From assembly GCA_032355985.1 (NCBI GenBank), contig JAUKVZ010000003.1, forward strand, positions 423,841 through 487,840: a stretch of 64,000 nucleotides of DNA, given 5' to 3'. Shown piece after piece: positions 1-9,584 of the stretch (position 1 is the first letter of the stretch; each line of letters starts with the position of its first letter). The translations under genes were made by a program, and so were the position numbers. Origin of the DNA: Sarcodiotheca gaudichaudii (Eukaryota > Rhodophyta > Florideophyceae > Gigartinales > Solieriaceae). A model generated the notes under the pieces. It searched no databases. It was not told where the DNA came from and worked only from the letters and a program-made list of their open reading frames with translations.

Positions 1-1
1 A

Positions 2-1312
2 GGCCCCGAGCCCGGCGCGCCGCTTGAAAACTCCGGCATCGTCGCCCTCAGCGCCCGTCGTGATCTGGAAGATCCCGGCCTCCTTCGCATCTTTGCGCGC
101 GTGCTTAATACCCGCACCGAACCACGCACGGCCGCGCTCAGCTACACCTTCCAGGGCGAGCGCCGAGGAGGCCTGACCGTCGAAGTTCCAGCAGCCAGCC
201 CCGATGGCCCCGGCCTGGCGCCCATCGCCTTCGACCTGCGCGAAATGCGCGCCGGCGCGCTCACGCTCGCGCTCGTCACCGACGATCAACTCGAATCCGA
301 CGACGCGGCAAGCGCCATCCTCCAGCCTCCCGCCCAGTCTCGCGTCCTCATCGTCATCCCGGATGACGCCTCGCGCTCCCAGCTCGCCTACGCCCTGCTC
401 GAGCGCGTCGTCGAGATCACCACAACCATCCCCCCCATCGTCTACACACAAAGCGACTACCAGCGCAGGCTCGAAGCCGCCGCCATCGCCGAGCACGACA
501 TGCTCATCTTCCACGGCGCCGCGCCGCAGCAGCAGCCCGATCTGCCCGCGCTCTACCTCGGCGTCGCGCCGCCCGATTCCCGCGTCACTCTCCTGCGCAA
601 TGAAGACGATGCCGCCGACCAGCGCTTCAGCGCCTGGCTGCGCCGACATCCCCTGCTGCGCAACGTCAATCTCGACAGCGTCTTCACCGAAGGCGCCACG
701 CGCATCACCGTCGCCACATCAGATGACGACGATGACGACGCCGCGCAAACCACCGAACTCGCCTGGGGCGCCGAAGGCCCTCTCATCATCGAGCAGGAGC
801 ACAACGGCCTTCGCCGCGTCATCACCGCATTCACACTGGAAGAATCGAACTGGCCCCTGCTGCCAAGCTTCGTCGTCTTCACCGCCAATCTCATCGAGCG
901 CCTCAGCCCGCGCGCCGAAGCAATCGCCGGCGCCATCCACACCACAAGCGATGTCATCAGCGCCCGCGCAACGCCCGGCCAGCGACAGTTCACACTCATC
1001 GGCCCCGGCGACTACGAGCGCACACTCACGCCAACCGCGGCAAGCCGCATCACATTCGGCCCCCTCGCCCGCGCCGGCCTCTACACACTCGATCCACCCG
1101 CCGAAAACGCGCAGGAGTTCGCAGTCAATCTTCTCAGCGAGCGCGAATCATCCATCGCCGTGCGCCCGCGCGTCGATATCGCCGGCCGCGACATCCAAAG
1201 CGCCGGCATCGAAGAGTCCGCGCCGCGCGAAATCTGGCACTGGTTCGTCATCGCCGCGCTCATCCTCCTCACCATCGAGTGGATCGCCTTCGCATGGCGG
1301 ATGCGCATCTGA
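2..1312 (+). CDS. C-terminal part of a BatA/VWA-like membrane protein (5' truncated by window)
   Basis: The reading frame is open from base 2, so the gene begins outside the window and about 436 codons are visible. The last ~25 residues form one transmembrane helix (WHWFVIAALILLTIEWIAF) followed by a short basic tail. The rest is a soluble region with a segment like 'NWPLLPSFVVFTANLIERL', which resembles the C-terminal half of planctomycete and Bacteroidetes proteins that begin with a BatA membrane domain and a von Willebrand A-like fold. Those proteins usually sit beside MoxR ATPases; one is encoded about 8 kb downstream at 9585-10604. The family assignment is inference from layout because the diagnostic N-terminus is not visible. 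An Asp run near the middle of the visible part is probably a surface loop. Confidence 0.7.
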   Translation, partial: GPEPGAPLENSGIVALSARRDLEDPGLLRIFARVLNTRTEPRTAALSYTFQGERRGGLTVEVPAASPDGPGLAPIAFDLREMRAGALTLALVTDDQLESDDAASAILQPPAQSRVLIVIPDDASRSQLAYALLERVVEITTTIPPIVYTQSDYQRRLEAAAIAEHDMLIFHGAAPQQQPDLPALYLGVAPPDSRVTLLRNEDDAADQRFSAWLRRHPLLRNVNLDSVFTEGATRITVATSDDDDDDAAQTTELAWGAEGPLIIEQEHNGLRRVITAFTLEESNWPLLPSFVVFTANLIERLSPRAEAIAGAIHTTSDVISARATPGQRQFTLIGPGDYERTLTPTAASRITFGPLARAGLYTLDPPAENAQEFAVNLLSERESSIAVRPRVDIAGRDIQSAGIEESAPREIWHWFVIAALILLTIEWIAFAWRMRI

Positions 1313-1356
1313 TCCGGTAGCCTGACCCCGTCGCGTCATCGCGCGTGGAGGTCAAT

Positions 1357-2406
1357 ATGCAGCGCCGCCAGAAGCAGTTTTTCTGCCTTCCCTTCATTCT
1401 CATCATCGCGTGCGTCATCGCGCCCTTCGCCGGCGCACAAACCGATGAACAGGCGCCCCCCGACGAGCCCGAATCGGCGCAAACCGAATCAACCGAGACG
1501 CAGGACGAGCCCATCAACCGCCCCGTCGAGCCCGGCGCCATCCCCGGCGAAGCCTCCGGACTCGAACTGCCCAGACGCGGCGCCGAAGGCTCCAACATTC
1601 ACTGGGCCTTTGACACCATCTTCACCTACAACTTCGAGACCGATCTCGATGAAGCAGGCGAAGTCTCCGTCTCAAGACTCACCAATGCCCTCGCCTACTC
1701 CGCGCCCGTCGATGACACCACACAGTTCTCCATCCGCGCCAGCAGCGAATGGTCCAGCTACGACTTCTCCGGCGCCGATGAACTCGTCCCGCCATCATCC
1801 GATCCCTTCAGCGATGTCTTCATCTTCCGCGTCACGCCACAGCTCAACTTCCACATCGATGAAGAATGGTCCGTCATCGTCGGCGGCGTCATCCAGTTTG
1901 CAGGCGAGATAGACGCCGACTTCTCCAAGTCTCTCACCGGCGGCGGCTTCGCAGGCGTCGGCTACCAGTACAACCCCGACCTCTCCTTCGCACTCGGCAT
2001 CGCCGTCAGCACAAGACTCGAACGCGATCCCGTCGTCGTCCCCTACATCGCACTCGACTGGGCCATCGACGAAAAACGCAAACTCACCATCTCCGGCGCC
2101 GGCGGCGCGTACACCGAACAGATCGCCGACGACTTCGCATTCTCCATCATCGCCGACTACGCCTATCGCGAATACCGACTCAATGATGTCGATGGCGTCA
2201 ACAATCCCATCATCACCGATCAATCTTTCAACCTCGGCGGCAGACTCGTGTGGAGCAAACCACAGGCCTACCAGTTCTACATCGGCGGCGGCGCCGTCCT
2301 CTACCAGGAGTTCACGCGCCAGCGAGGCAGCGACGGCCACAAACTCAACAAGGAAAAAACCGACCCCACCGGATACCTCGAGGTCGGATTCAGTCTCTAC
2401 TTCTGA
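1357..2406 (+). CDS. Predicted outer-membrane beta-barrel protein
   Basis: A 349-residue secreted protein. The ATG at 1357 follows GGAGGT at 1347-1352 with ideal spacing, so an upstream in-frame GTG at 1345 is rejected. An n-region rich in Arg/Gln and a hydrophobic core (LPFILIIACVIAPFAGA) make a clear Sec signal peptide. An acidic, Pro/Glu-rich linker of about 45 residues follows, then a C-terminal region of alternating aromatic and polar strands ending in '...VGFSLYF', typical of outer-membrane barrels recognised by BamA. No specific family is recognised. It is followed after a 124-base gap by the epimerase gene on the same strand. Confidence 0.75.
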   Translation: MQRRQKQFFCLPFILIIACVIAPFAGAQTDEQAPPDEPESAQTESTETQDEPINRPVEPGAIPGEASGLELPRRGAEGSNIHWAFDTIFTYNFETDLDEAGEVSVSRLTNALAYSAPVDDTTQFSIRASSEWSSYDFSGADELVPPSSDPFSDVFIFRVTPQLNFHIDEEWSVIVGGVIQFAGEIDADFSKSLTGGGFAGVGYQYNPDLSFALGIAVSTRLERDPVVVPYIALDWAIDEKRKLTISGAGGAYTEQIADDFAFSIIADYAYREYRLNDVDGVNNPIITDQSFNLGGRLVWSKPQAYQFYIGGGAVLYQEFTRQRGSDGHKLNKEKTDPTGYLEVGFSLYF

Positions 2407-2530
2407 TCGCAACGCAACGCGGCGCCAGACAGGCGGTACCCACCAGCGGCGCCATCACACGCACAACGCGCGCTGCGCAGATTTCACAAGCACCGGAAAA
2501 CAGACAGCCCAGACTCACGAGGAACGACCC

Positions 2531-3721
2531 ATGCGCAGACGCGAATTCATCCAGACCTCAGCCCTCGCCGGCGCAGCCATCGGCATCGGAAGCGCCGCCA
2601 GCCTCACGCGCGCCCAGCCAGTGCGACCGGCAAACCAGAAGGTCAAGAACATCCTCGTCATGGGCGGCACCGGATTCATCGGCCCCCACATCGTCAACAA
2701 GCTCATCGAAGAAGGCCACACCGTCACCCTCTTCAACCGAGGCAAGACCAACCCCCATCTCTTCCCCCACCAGCGCAAGCTCGTCGGCGATCGTTCAACA
2801 GGCGATCTCGAAGCCCTCAAGGGCCAGAAGTTTGACGTCGTCATCGACACCAACGCCTACTTCAAACGCGCCGTCGTCGAAGCCCTCAACGTCCTCAAAG
2901 ACAACATCGATCAGTACGTCCTCATTTCAACCATCTCCGTCTATCCAAACTTCGCAAAGGTCGGCATCACCGAGGACGATCCCACAGCCACCATCGACAA
3001 CGAGGAAGTCGAAGAGATCACCGGCACGACCTACGGCCCGCTCAAAGCGCTCTGCGAGCAGGCCGCCGAAGAGATGATGCCCGGCCGCGTCACCGTCATC
3101 AGACCCGGACTCATCGTCGGACCGCGCGACAACACCGATCGCTGGACCTACTGGCCCGTCCGCATCCAGCAAGGCGGCCGCATCATCGCCCCCGGCCCCG
3201 GCACCGCGCCCCTTCAGCTCATCGATGTGCGCGACCTCGCCAACTTCGTGGCGCATACGTCATGGCAGGACATCACCGGCGTCTACAACTGCACCGGCCC
3301 GGCGCATCCCTTCCACTTCACCGAAATGCTCTTCGGTTCAAAGGGCGCCATCGGCGGCGACGCCGAGTTCGTCTGGATCGATCCCTCATTCCTCGAACAG
3401 CATCACGTCTCACCCTGGCAGAACCTCCCCCTCTGGATCCCGGCCGAAGGCGACTACAAGGGCTTCGCCAGCATCGATTGCAGCCGCGCGATCAAGCAGG
3501 GACTGCACTTCCGCCCCATCGGCGAAACCGCCCGCGCCACCATCGACTGGTGGAACACGCTCGATGAAGAACGCCGCAAGAATCCCAAGTGGCCCTGGCT
3601 CTCCCGCGAACGACAGGCCGAAGTCATTCGCGCCTGGGATGACTATCAGGCCAACGGCGGCGCCGAATCCGACGCCCATCACGGCCACGACCACAGCGGC
3701 CATGATCATCCCCACGAGTGA
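2531..3721 (+). CDS. NAD-dependent epimerase/dehydratase family protein, Tat-exported
   Basis: The ATG at 2531 lies behind GAGGAA. The protein opens with a Tat signal (MRRREFIQTSALAGAAIGIG), so a folded, cofactor-loaded enzyme is probably exported. A Rossmann fold follows at about residue 40 (VMGGTGFIGPHIVNKL, the GxxGxxG nucleotide-binding loop). 'LISTISVYP' and 'TYGPLKALCE' give Ser and the YxxxK pair of the short-chain reductase catalytic site. The family is the atypical SDRs that resemble chloroplast RNA-binding/isomerase proteins; the substrate cannot be told from sequence. Oddly, the last ~15 residues (DAHHGHDHSGHDHPHE) are His/Asp-rich and could bind a metal such as Zn or Ni. Confidence 0.85.
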   Translation: MRRREFIQTSALAGAAIGIGSAASLTRAQPVRPANQKVKNILVMGGTGFIGPHIVNKLIEEGHTVTLFNRGKTNPHLFPHQRKLVGDRSTGDLEALKGQKFDVVIDTNAYFKRAVVEALNVLKDNIDQYVLISTISVYPNFAKVGITEDDPTATIDNEEVEEITGTTYGPLKALCEQAAEEMMPGRVTVIRPGLIVGPRDNTDRWTYWPVRIQQGGRIIAPGPGTAPLQLIDVRDLANFVAHTSWQDITGVYNCTGPAHPFHFTEMLFGSKGAIGGDAEFVWIDPSFLEQHHVSPWQNLPLWIPAEGDYKGFASIDCSRAIKQGLHFRPIGETARATIDWWNTLDEERRKNPKWPWLSRERQAEVIRAWDDYQANGGAESDAHHGHDHSGHDHPHE

Positions 3722-3744
3722 CGCGCGAAACGCCCTGAACTGAA

Positions 3745-5190
3745 GTGACCGCGCAACACAACAATACAACGAACGAAAAGAGCAGCCGATCAGCGATCTG
3801 GCTGCTCTTTCAAATGCGCCGGCAGGAAATCACACCCGCCCTGTGCGCAGGCGCCCTGCTCTTCTGCCTCCTCTTCATCAACTACATCCTCCGCCCGCTG
3901 CGCGAGACCATCGGCATCAGCGGCGACGACAAAGTGCTCGAATACCTCTACTACGGCACGTTCGGCTCGATGCTCGTCCTCAATCCCATCTTCGCCCTGT
4001 TGGTCGCCCGCTATCCCCGCCGCCGCTTCATCCCCTACGCCCTGCGCTTCTTCGCGCTCAACATGCTTCTCTTCGTCGCCCTCATCCCCATCCTCGATGA
4101 GAGCGCCAAAGTCTGGCTCGGACGCGTCTTCTTCGTCTGGCTCTCCGTCTTCAACGTCTTCGTCGTCTCCCTCTTCTGGGGCTTCATGGCGGATACCTAC
4201 CGCAATGAACAGGGAAAACGACTCTTCGGCATCCTCTCCGTCGGCGGCTCACTCGGCGCCATCGCCGGCAGCGCCTTCGCGCAACACATCTCAACCGCCA
4301 TCACCGACGCCCGAGGCGCCACCTTCACGCTCGGCGTCTGCCTGCTCATCAGCGCCGTCGCCATCGAAGCCGCGGCACAACTCTCGCGCATCGTCAATCG
4401 CATGGGCGAACGCTTCGAAGCACAGAACACCGATCAGCCCGACGCGCCCGAACTGACCAAACACAAAGCCGACACAAAGATCGGCGGCAGCGCCTGGGAA
4501 GGCTTCATCGACGTCCTCAGAAGCCCCTACCTCCTCGGCATCTGCCTCTTCATGCTCTTCTACTCACTCACCTCGACCATCATTTACTTCGAAAAAGCGC
4601 ACATCGTGAAGGACGCCTTCGAGTCCGACGCCAGCCGCCAGGCCGCCTTCGCGCAAATCGACTTCTGGACCAACATCGCCACCTTCTTCATGCAGCTCTT
4701 CATCACCGGGCGCATCATGACCATGATCGGCGTCGGCGCCGCCCTTGCCGCACTCCCCCTCGTCGTCACCATCGGCCTCGGCGGCCTCGTCATCGCCCTC
4801 GGCCAACCCGCCGACAACTCAACCCTCATCCTCGGCATGGCGCCCGCCCTCTTCGTCCTGATCATCTTCGAAGCCGCACGCCGCTCCATGAACTACGGCG
4901 TCTCCCGCCCCGCCCGCGAAGTCCTCTACACCGTCGTCGCGCGCGACGAAAAGTACAAAGCCAAGAGCCTCATCGACACCGTGATCTACCGCGGCGCCGA
5001 CGTCCTCGGCGCCCGCGCATTCAACTTCATGAAGATCACACTCGAAGCCTCCCCCGCCACCATCGCCCTCGCCGCCGCCCCCATCGGCATCGCCTGGACA
5101 GCCCTGGCGATCACACTGGGCATCGTGCAGCGGAAGAAAGCGCTGCGCAATCAGGAACGAATAGAACACCTCGGACGTGGAGACGAATAG
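3745..5190 (+). CDS. NTP/NDP exchange-type transporter (ATP:ADP antiporter-like, MFS-related)
   Basis: A polytopic membrane protein of 481 residues with about 12 predicted helices. The N-terminal segment has 'INYILRPLRETIGI', and there is a conserved-looking loop with 'LFWGFMADTYRNEQGKRLFGILSVGGSLGAI'-type sequence between helices 4 and 5. This resembles the bacterial relatives of the rickettsial/chlamydial nucleotide transporters, which in free-living bacteria have unknown substrates and are often only labelled MFS. The GTG start at 3745 lacks a clear Shine-Dalgarno sequence. An ATG at 3814 (MRRQEITPALCAG) directly follows a strong hairpin and is a real alternative. The paralogue cluster begins 10 bases after the stop, so co-transcription is likely. 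Confidence 0.75.
   Translation: MTAQHNNTTNEKSSRSAIWLLFQMRRQEITPALCAGALLFCLLFINYILRPLRETIGISGDDKVLEYLYYGTFGSMLVLNPIFALLVARYPRRRFIPYALRFFALNMLLFVALIPILDESAKVWLGRVFFVWLSVFNVFVVSLFWGFMADTYRNEQGKRLFGILSVGGSLGAIAGSAFAQHISTAITDARGATFTLGVCLLISAVAIEAAAQLSRIVNRMGERFEAQNTDQPDAPELTKHKADTKIGGSAWEGFIDVLRSPYLLGICLFMLFYSLTSTIIYFEKAHIVKDAFESDASRQAAFAQIDFWTNIATFFMQLFITGRIMTMIGVGAALAALPLVVTIGLGGLVIALGQPADNSTLILGMAPALFVLIIFEAARRSMNYGVSRPAREVLYTVVARDEKYKAKSLIDTVIYRGADVLGARAFNFMKITLEASPATIALAAAPIGIAWTALAITLGIVQRKKALRNQERIEHLGRGDE
3777..3810 (+). terminator. Perfect 11-bp inverted repeat at the head of the transporter gene
   Basis: AAAGAGCAGCC at 3777-3787 pairs exactly with GGCTGCTCTTT at 3800-3810 across a 12-base loop. 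The shape is that of a weak intrinsic terminator with a three-T tail. It lies inside the first 22 codons of the annotated transporter frame and ends just before an internal ATG at 3814. It may terminate the epimerase transcript, in which case the transporter would start at 3814, or it may act as a translational hairpin. Confidence 0.45.
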
Positions 5191-5199
5191 ACACATGAC

Positions 5200-6627
5200 G
5201 TGTCCATTTCCCGAGCGACTCTGATCACGCTCCTCTTCCTCTGGTCGCTCCTCTTCTGCCCCATCATCCATCGCGCTGTACGACTCGTCATCGCCGAGGG
5301 CGAACCTCCGCCACCCGCGCCGCTGCAGGCGCCCGCGGCAGACATCATTCCGGCCGACGACAACGCAGCCATCCCCATCGCCCGTGCATGGATCGAACTC
5401 TGCCGCACGCAGGGCGTCCCCGCCGTGCCCGCCGAAGATCCATACCCGATCTCAACATGGACGCCCGCCGAACTGGACTGGGCGCGCAACAATATCGCTC
5501 AACTTCAAATCGTCTTCGACCTCACTGATCAGGCGACGCAGCGACCAGGTACGGCGTTCCACTTCAACCCCCGCGATCCACTCTTCGCCGATGTCGATCC
5601 CGACATCATCAAAATCAACTGGTACGGCGTCCTCGCCACGCTCATCGCCCATCGCGTCGCCGCCATGCGCGTCGCCGCAGCCGATGCCGATTGGAACGCC
5701 TATATCCACCACGCTCGCGGCGCCATTAACCTCGCCCGAACCGCCCGCGATGCCGAGGATGACGCCGTCTCCGCGTACAGCGTCTGGCTGCTTCGCGACA
5801 TCTCGTGGGAAATCGGCGCCCGCATTGCACAACATGACTACTCGCCGGATATCTGCGCGCAACTCATCGACATACTCCGCGATGTCCCGCAAACCAAAGG
5901 CCCGAGCCCCACTGCGCTCTTCATGCACGCTCAATACATGCGCTCCCTCCTGCGCATGGGCTATTCAAGTGATGGTCTCCCCGTCCTTTCACGCTTCACC
6001 AGCCGCCGCGCGCCGGATGCAATCAGAGAGCGCATGTTCAACCTCTTCGCACTTGATCTCGCGTCATACGATCGCGCGATCAGGCAGCTTGAGGACTACA
6101 CGGATCGCTCAATGCAGTGGTACAACCAGAACACCGCGCAATATGACACAACGCGACACATGTTCCGCAGCGCAATCGCCAATCACGACTACCTCTCCCC
6201 CGTCTACGGCCGCGCACGATCAATCAGAGGCGGTCCGTTCCGCCGCCTCGCCCGCATGACCGGATACCCATGGAGCGTCGATCCGCTGCGCACCGGTTTT
6301 GGCGACCACCCGCAGTACGGCGCCTTCTTCAAGCCGCTGTACGATTTCGACACACTGATCGCCGCCATGACCGTCGCGCTGCGCGTCGAGATATACGCGA
6401 TCGAGCACGGCAATCTGCCCCCTTGCCTCGAACTCGCCATTGAAGATCCCGAAGATCGCCTCGACCCGACTTCCGGCATGCAGTTCAACTACATCCGCAA
6501 GCTCGCAACCTACAGCCGAGGGATCTTCGGCCTCAGAGTTCCGAATAGACACAATGCCTACAGCGGCAATGACTTCGAACCCACACCACGACGCCCGCCC
6601 TTCAACGCGAACCCAACAACCAACTAA
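5200..6627 (+). CDS. Hypothetical membrane-anchored protein, tandem paralogue 1 of 3
   Basis: Not a recognised family. The GTG start gives an N-terminal signal-anchor (TLITLLFLWSLLFCPIIHRAV), with the remaining ~440 residues outside the membrane. It shares a layout with the next two genes: the anchor ends in HRAVRLVIAE; then an acidic 'DDNAAIPIARAWIEL' block; a helix-rich middle with 'RVAAADADWNAYIHHARGAI'; and a C-terminal 'LRVEIYAIEHGNLP' motif. That last pattern (L-R-x4-Y/H-x4-G-x-L-P) is common in planctomycete surface and pilin-like proteins. The middle could be a helical repeat scaffold. The function is unknown, and sitting between a transporter and a MoxR ATPase does not settle it. Confidence 0.7.
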   Translation: MSISRATLITLLFLWSLLFCPIIHRAVRLVIAEGEPPPPAPLQAPAADIIPADDNAAIPIARAWIELCRTQGVPAVPAEDPYPISTWTPAELDWARNNIAQLQIVFDLTDQATQRPGTAFHFNPRDPLFADVDPDIIKINWYGVLATLIAHRVAAMRVAAADADWNAYIHHARGAINLARTARDAEDDAVSAYSVWLLRDISWEIGARIAQHDYSPDICAQLIDILRDVPQTKGPSPTALFMHAQYMRSLLRMGYSSDGLPVLSRFTSRRAPDAIRERMFNLFALDLASYDRAIRQLEDYTDRSMQWYNQNTAQYDTTRHMFRSAIANHDYLSPVYGRARSIRGGPFRRLARMTGYPWSVDPLRTGFGDHPQYGAFFKPLYDFDTLIAAMTVALRVEIYAIEHGNLPPCLELAIEDPEDRLDPTSGMQFNYIRKLATYSRGIFGLRVPNRHNAYSGNDFEPTPRRPPFNANPTTN

Positions 6628-6676
6628 TCCACCTCCCCCACCCCTCCCCCACAACAACAACTAAACTCAAAGCGCC

Positions 6677-8086
6677 ATGCCCCTCGCGCCCAAACGAGCC
6701 GCCCCGCGCATACTCCTCATCCTCTGGGCGATCCTCTTCTTCGCGCTCACCCACCGCGCCATAAGACTCGTCATCGCCGATCGCGCCGATGTCAGCGCGC
6801 AGAAAGAAGCCCTCAACGACTTCGCCACCCGCCTCGGCCCACCCGAAGAAAACGCCCAACTCCCCCTCCTCAATGCCCACCTCGCCTTCAAACGCCTCGG
6901 CGTCAACCCCCCGCAGGATGAAGACTGGCCCGACGCGCTCGACCCATGGACTGAAGAAGACGCCGAGTTCGCCCGAGCCGTCCTGCGGGATGCGCCTGAT
7001 GTGCTCACGCATCTGAAGGAAGCCGCGAGTTGCTCGTTTCTCTTCTTTGAAGAGAATCCGGACGGCTCACTCAAGGCCGTCGAACTGCCCGTGTTCGATG
7101 CCGACGAGCACGCACATGAAATGATCGGCAAGAGCTACACGAAGTACGAAATGGTCATGAGCGCCTACTGGCATTTCCGACTCGCCCTGCGACTTGCCGC
7201 CTATGAACGAAACTGGCCGCGCTATCTCGAGTTGGTCGATCTCGGCCTCGCCATATCCGAGCTTACGCGCGAATCCCCACAAGGCATGCCAGTCGCCTCG
7301 TTCATCGTTCATGCCGAAACAATCTGCGCACAGTCAAAAAAATGCGCCGCCAGTGGCATCCTGCCTTCCGATGTCGCGCTCTCGCTCATCGAGCGCCTCA
7401 AGACGTTCGGTGTCCTCGAAGGCCCTTCGGAAATCTTCCTCGATTACAGCGCCACAAAATCGCGCATTTACTTGCGAGAGACATACAGCGAAGACGGCGT
7501 CCCCGTCCTTCGTTCGCCGCATCTTTCGCGCGAGTCCCCAGAGATCTACCACCGCCTCGGCGCCCTGCAAGGCTACGACCTCCCATCACTCGCCGCGGCA
7601 AGCAGACACCTCGATCGCTATCTCGATCGCACCCGCGCCTGGTACGCGCAATCAGATCAATTGTTTGACGAGTCGGACGAGTTCTTTGCCGATCTCGGCG
7701 ATCGCACAAATCACACAAGCCCTGTAAATGACCGGCAGAACCGCATATACGACAGAATTAGTCCGCCACCTGCAGGCAGCACATCAAAGCTCAAGAATCC
7801 ACATGCAGGCATCATGCTTCAGGTCAGAAGAGACCTCGACACCAGCATCGCCCTCACCATCGCCGGGTTGCGCATCGACCTCTTCCGCCAACAATACAAC
7901 CGTCTCCCCGAGACGATCGAAGAAGCCGTTCCTGACGATGAGCGCTTTGACCCTGTCGGCTACACCTACTTCGCGCTCGATGTTTCGGATGACTCCGTGA
8001 GCGGCATAGTCTTCTCAATCTGGTCGACCCACCCCCGCCGGGAAGAAGGCAGATGGCATCGCTTCGCACCGTACGGAGACCCCTGA
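6677..8086 (+). CDS. Hypothetical membrane-anchored protein, tandem paralogue 2 of 3
   Basis: A 469-residue protein with the same architecture as its neighbours. A signal-anchor (ILLILWAILFFALTHRAIRLVIAD) is followed by 'PPEENAQLPLLNAHLAF', a block 'RLAAYERNWPRYLELVDLGLAISELTRE' around residue 170, and the C-terminal 'LRIDLFRQQYNRLPETIEEAVP'. The gap to paralogue 1 is 49 bases and contains a C-rich tract. No catalytic motif is visible. Identity to the other two copies looks low outside the anchor and these blocks, so the duplications are old. Confidence 0.7.
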   Translation: MPLAPKRAAPRILLILWAILFFALTHRAIRLVIADRADVSAQKEALNDFATRLGPPEENAQLPLLNAHLAFKRLGVNPPQDEDWPDALDPWTEEDAEFARAVLRDAPDVLTHLKEAASCSFLFFEENPDGSLKAVELPVFDADEHAHEMIGKSYTKYEMVMSAYWHFRLALRLAAYERNWPRYLELVDLGLAISELTRESPQGMPVASFIVHAETICAQSKKCAASGILPSDVALSLIERLKTFGVLEGPSEIFLDYSATKSRIYLRETYSEDGVPVLRSPHLSRESPEIYHRLGALQGYDLPSLAAASRHLDRYLDRTRAWYAQSDQLFDESDEFFADLGDRTNHTSPVNDRQNRIYDRISPPPAGSTSKLKNPHAGIMLQVRRDLDTSIALTIAGLRIDLFRQQYNRLPETIEEAVPDDERFDPVGYTYFALDVSDDSVSGIVFSIWSTHPRREEGRWHRFAPYGDP

Positions 8087-8119
8087 CAACACGCAGCATT
8101 CTCCACCTACACTCCCCCC

Positions 8120-9517
8120 ATGCCGCCCCTCAAAACCGCATGCCGCCTGCTCCTCATCACCTGGGCCATCGCCTTCTGCTGGTTCACGCACACGTGCGTC
8201 ATGCTCGTGACAGCGACACCACGCCAGTACAAGATCGATCGCGTCGCTCTCAACGAAATCCAGCTTGAAGGCATCGCGCCAGAAGACAACGCAGCGCCGC
8301 TCTTAGTCGAAGCATGGATCGAGACGTTTCGCGTCGTCGGAGAAGTCGATTGGCCCGACCCTGATTATCGCTGGGATGACAACGATCTTGATTACGCCCG
8401 CGAGTTCGTCGACTCGATACGGCATACCTTTCCCCTGATCGAACAAGCCATTCAGCGGCCACATCTCGTATTCGAAATCGACAAACAAGGGCGCATCGCA
8501 TCTTTTGAAGACGTGCCGAAGGGCGTCGATCCAATTATCGACCGGTGGCGCAATAAGCCGGCCCGGTTTGTCACAATGGTCGGAAACCTCGGCTTCGTGC
8601 AGATCTCTGCAGCCCGAGTGGCAGTCCGCGACGAAGATTGGGACGCCTACCTTCACCACATGAACTGCGCCATTGGCCTTTTCGAACTCTCGCGCAGGTC
8701 ACCGCAGTTGTTCGAACTCTATACCGGGGTGGAGATCCTCAGCAACGTGGACACCGAAATCCGCGCGCGTGTCGCAAGCAATGACTATCCGGAGCACGTT
8801 TCCGAATCGCTGCGCAACCGCATCAGCGAGATTGAGCCATTCCGCGGCCCCAGCAGAGGCATGCTCGCCACCTACGAAGCAAACTCACGCGCCAGTCTCG
8901 CAAGCGAGTACGACGAGTACGGCTATCCGATCTTCGCCGCCACCGACGGCTTCCGTGCGCTGCCCACCGTAAGAGTGCATCTCAGTTCCCTATTGGGTTT
9001 AGGCCTTCCTCGATACACAACTGCGCTCGCGAGGCTTGAGCGGTACTTCATGAAGACGCGCGATTGGTACGCCACGGAGCGGCCCTGGCTCGATTATGAA
9101 CTGACCTTCTTCACCGGCCCACCCCTGCTCCGACAGGACACTGCTACGCCAACCAGAAATCGCGAGCGTCGGATCGAAAACCTGTGGAGACTCCGCCGTT
9201 GGACTTGGGATTGCGAACCCAGTATCGCTGGGGATCTGGCGCCTCACTACCACACCAATACGCAACGCGCCATCATGCTTACAACGTTGCGGCTGCACGA
9301 ATACAGGCTCCAACGAGGCAGACTGCCAAATTCCGTTGCAGACGCCGTTCCTATTGAAGAGCGCACTTGTCCAGATGGGGCCGGACAAATCACGTTCCCT
9401 TCAGTGAACCATAACCTTGGCACGGCCTTCACCGTCAGGGTCCCGCAATACCTGCCGACAGGATCTGGCATTACCATTCACACCTTTTCCGAGCGGATAA
9501 AGCTTCGCTTTGAGTAG
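8120..9517 (+). CDS. Hypothetical membrane-anchored protein, tandem paralogue 3 of 3
   Basis: A 465-residue protein starting at the ATG at 8120. Signal-anchor ACRLLLITWAIAFCWFTHTC, then 'PEDNAAPLLVEAWIETF', the middle block 'RVAVRDEDWDAYLHHMNCAI', and the C-terminal 'LRLHEYRLQRGRLPNSVADAVP'. It is closer to paralogue 1 than to paralogue 2 in the 'DWxAYxHH' block. Codon use is visibly less biased than in the two preceding genes (TTA and GGT codons appear), which could mean lower expression or a separate history. The stop lies 67 bases before the MoxR start. Confidence 0.7.
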   Translation: MPPLKTACRLLLITWAIAFCWFTHTCVMLVTATPRQYKIDRVALNEIQLEGIAPEDNAAPLLVEAWIETFRVVGEVDWPDPDYRWDDNDLDYAREFVDSIRHTFPLIEQAIQRPHLVFEIDKQGRIASFEDVPKGVDPIIDRWRNKPARFVTMVGNLGFVQISAARVAVRDEDWDAYLHHMNCAIGLFELSRRSPQLFELYTGVEILSNVDTEIRARVASNDYPEHVSESLRNRISEIEPFRGPSRGMLATYEANSRASLASEYDEYGYPIFAATDGFRALPTVRVHLSSLLGLGLPRYTTALARLERYFMKTRDWYATERPWLDYELTFFTGPPLLRQDTATPTRNRERRIENLWRLRRWTWDCEPSIAGDLAPHYHTNTQRAIMLTTLRLHEYRLQRGRLPNSVADAVPIEERTCPDGAGQITFPSVNHNLGTAFTVRVPQYLPTGSGITIHTFSERIKLRFE

Positions 9518-9584
9518 GTCTTCCCGAAGCTTGTTCAGACTCCGAGGCTCGCCCCTCCCCAATCCCGTACCATCCCCCAACACC

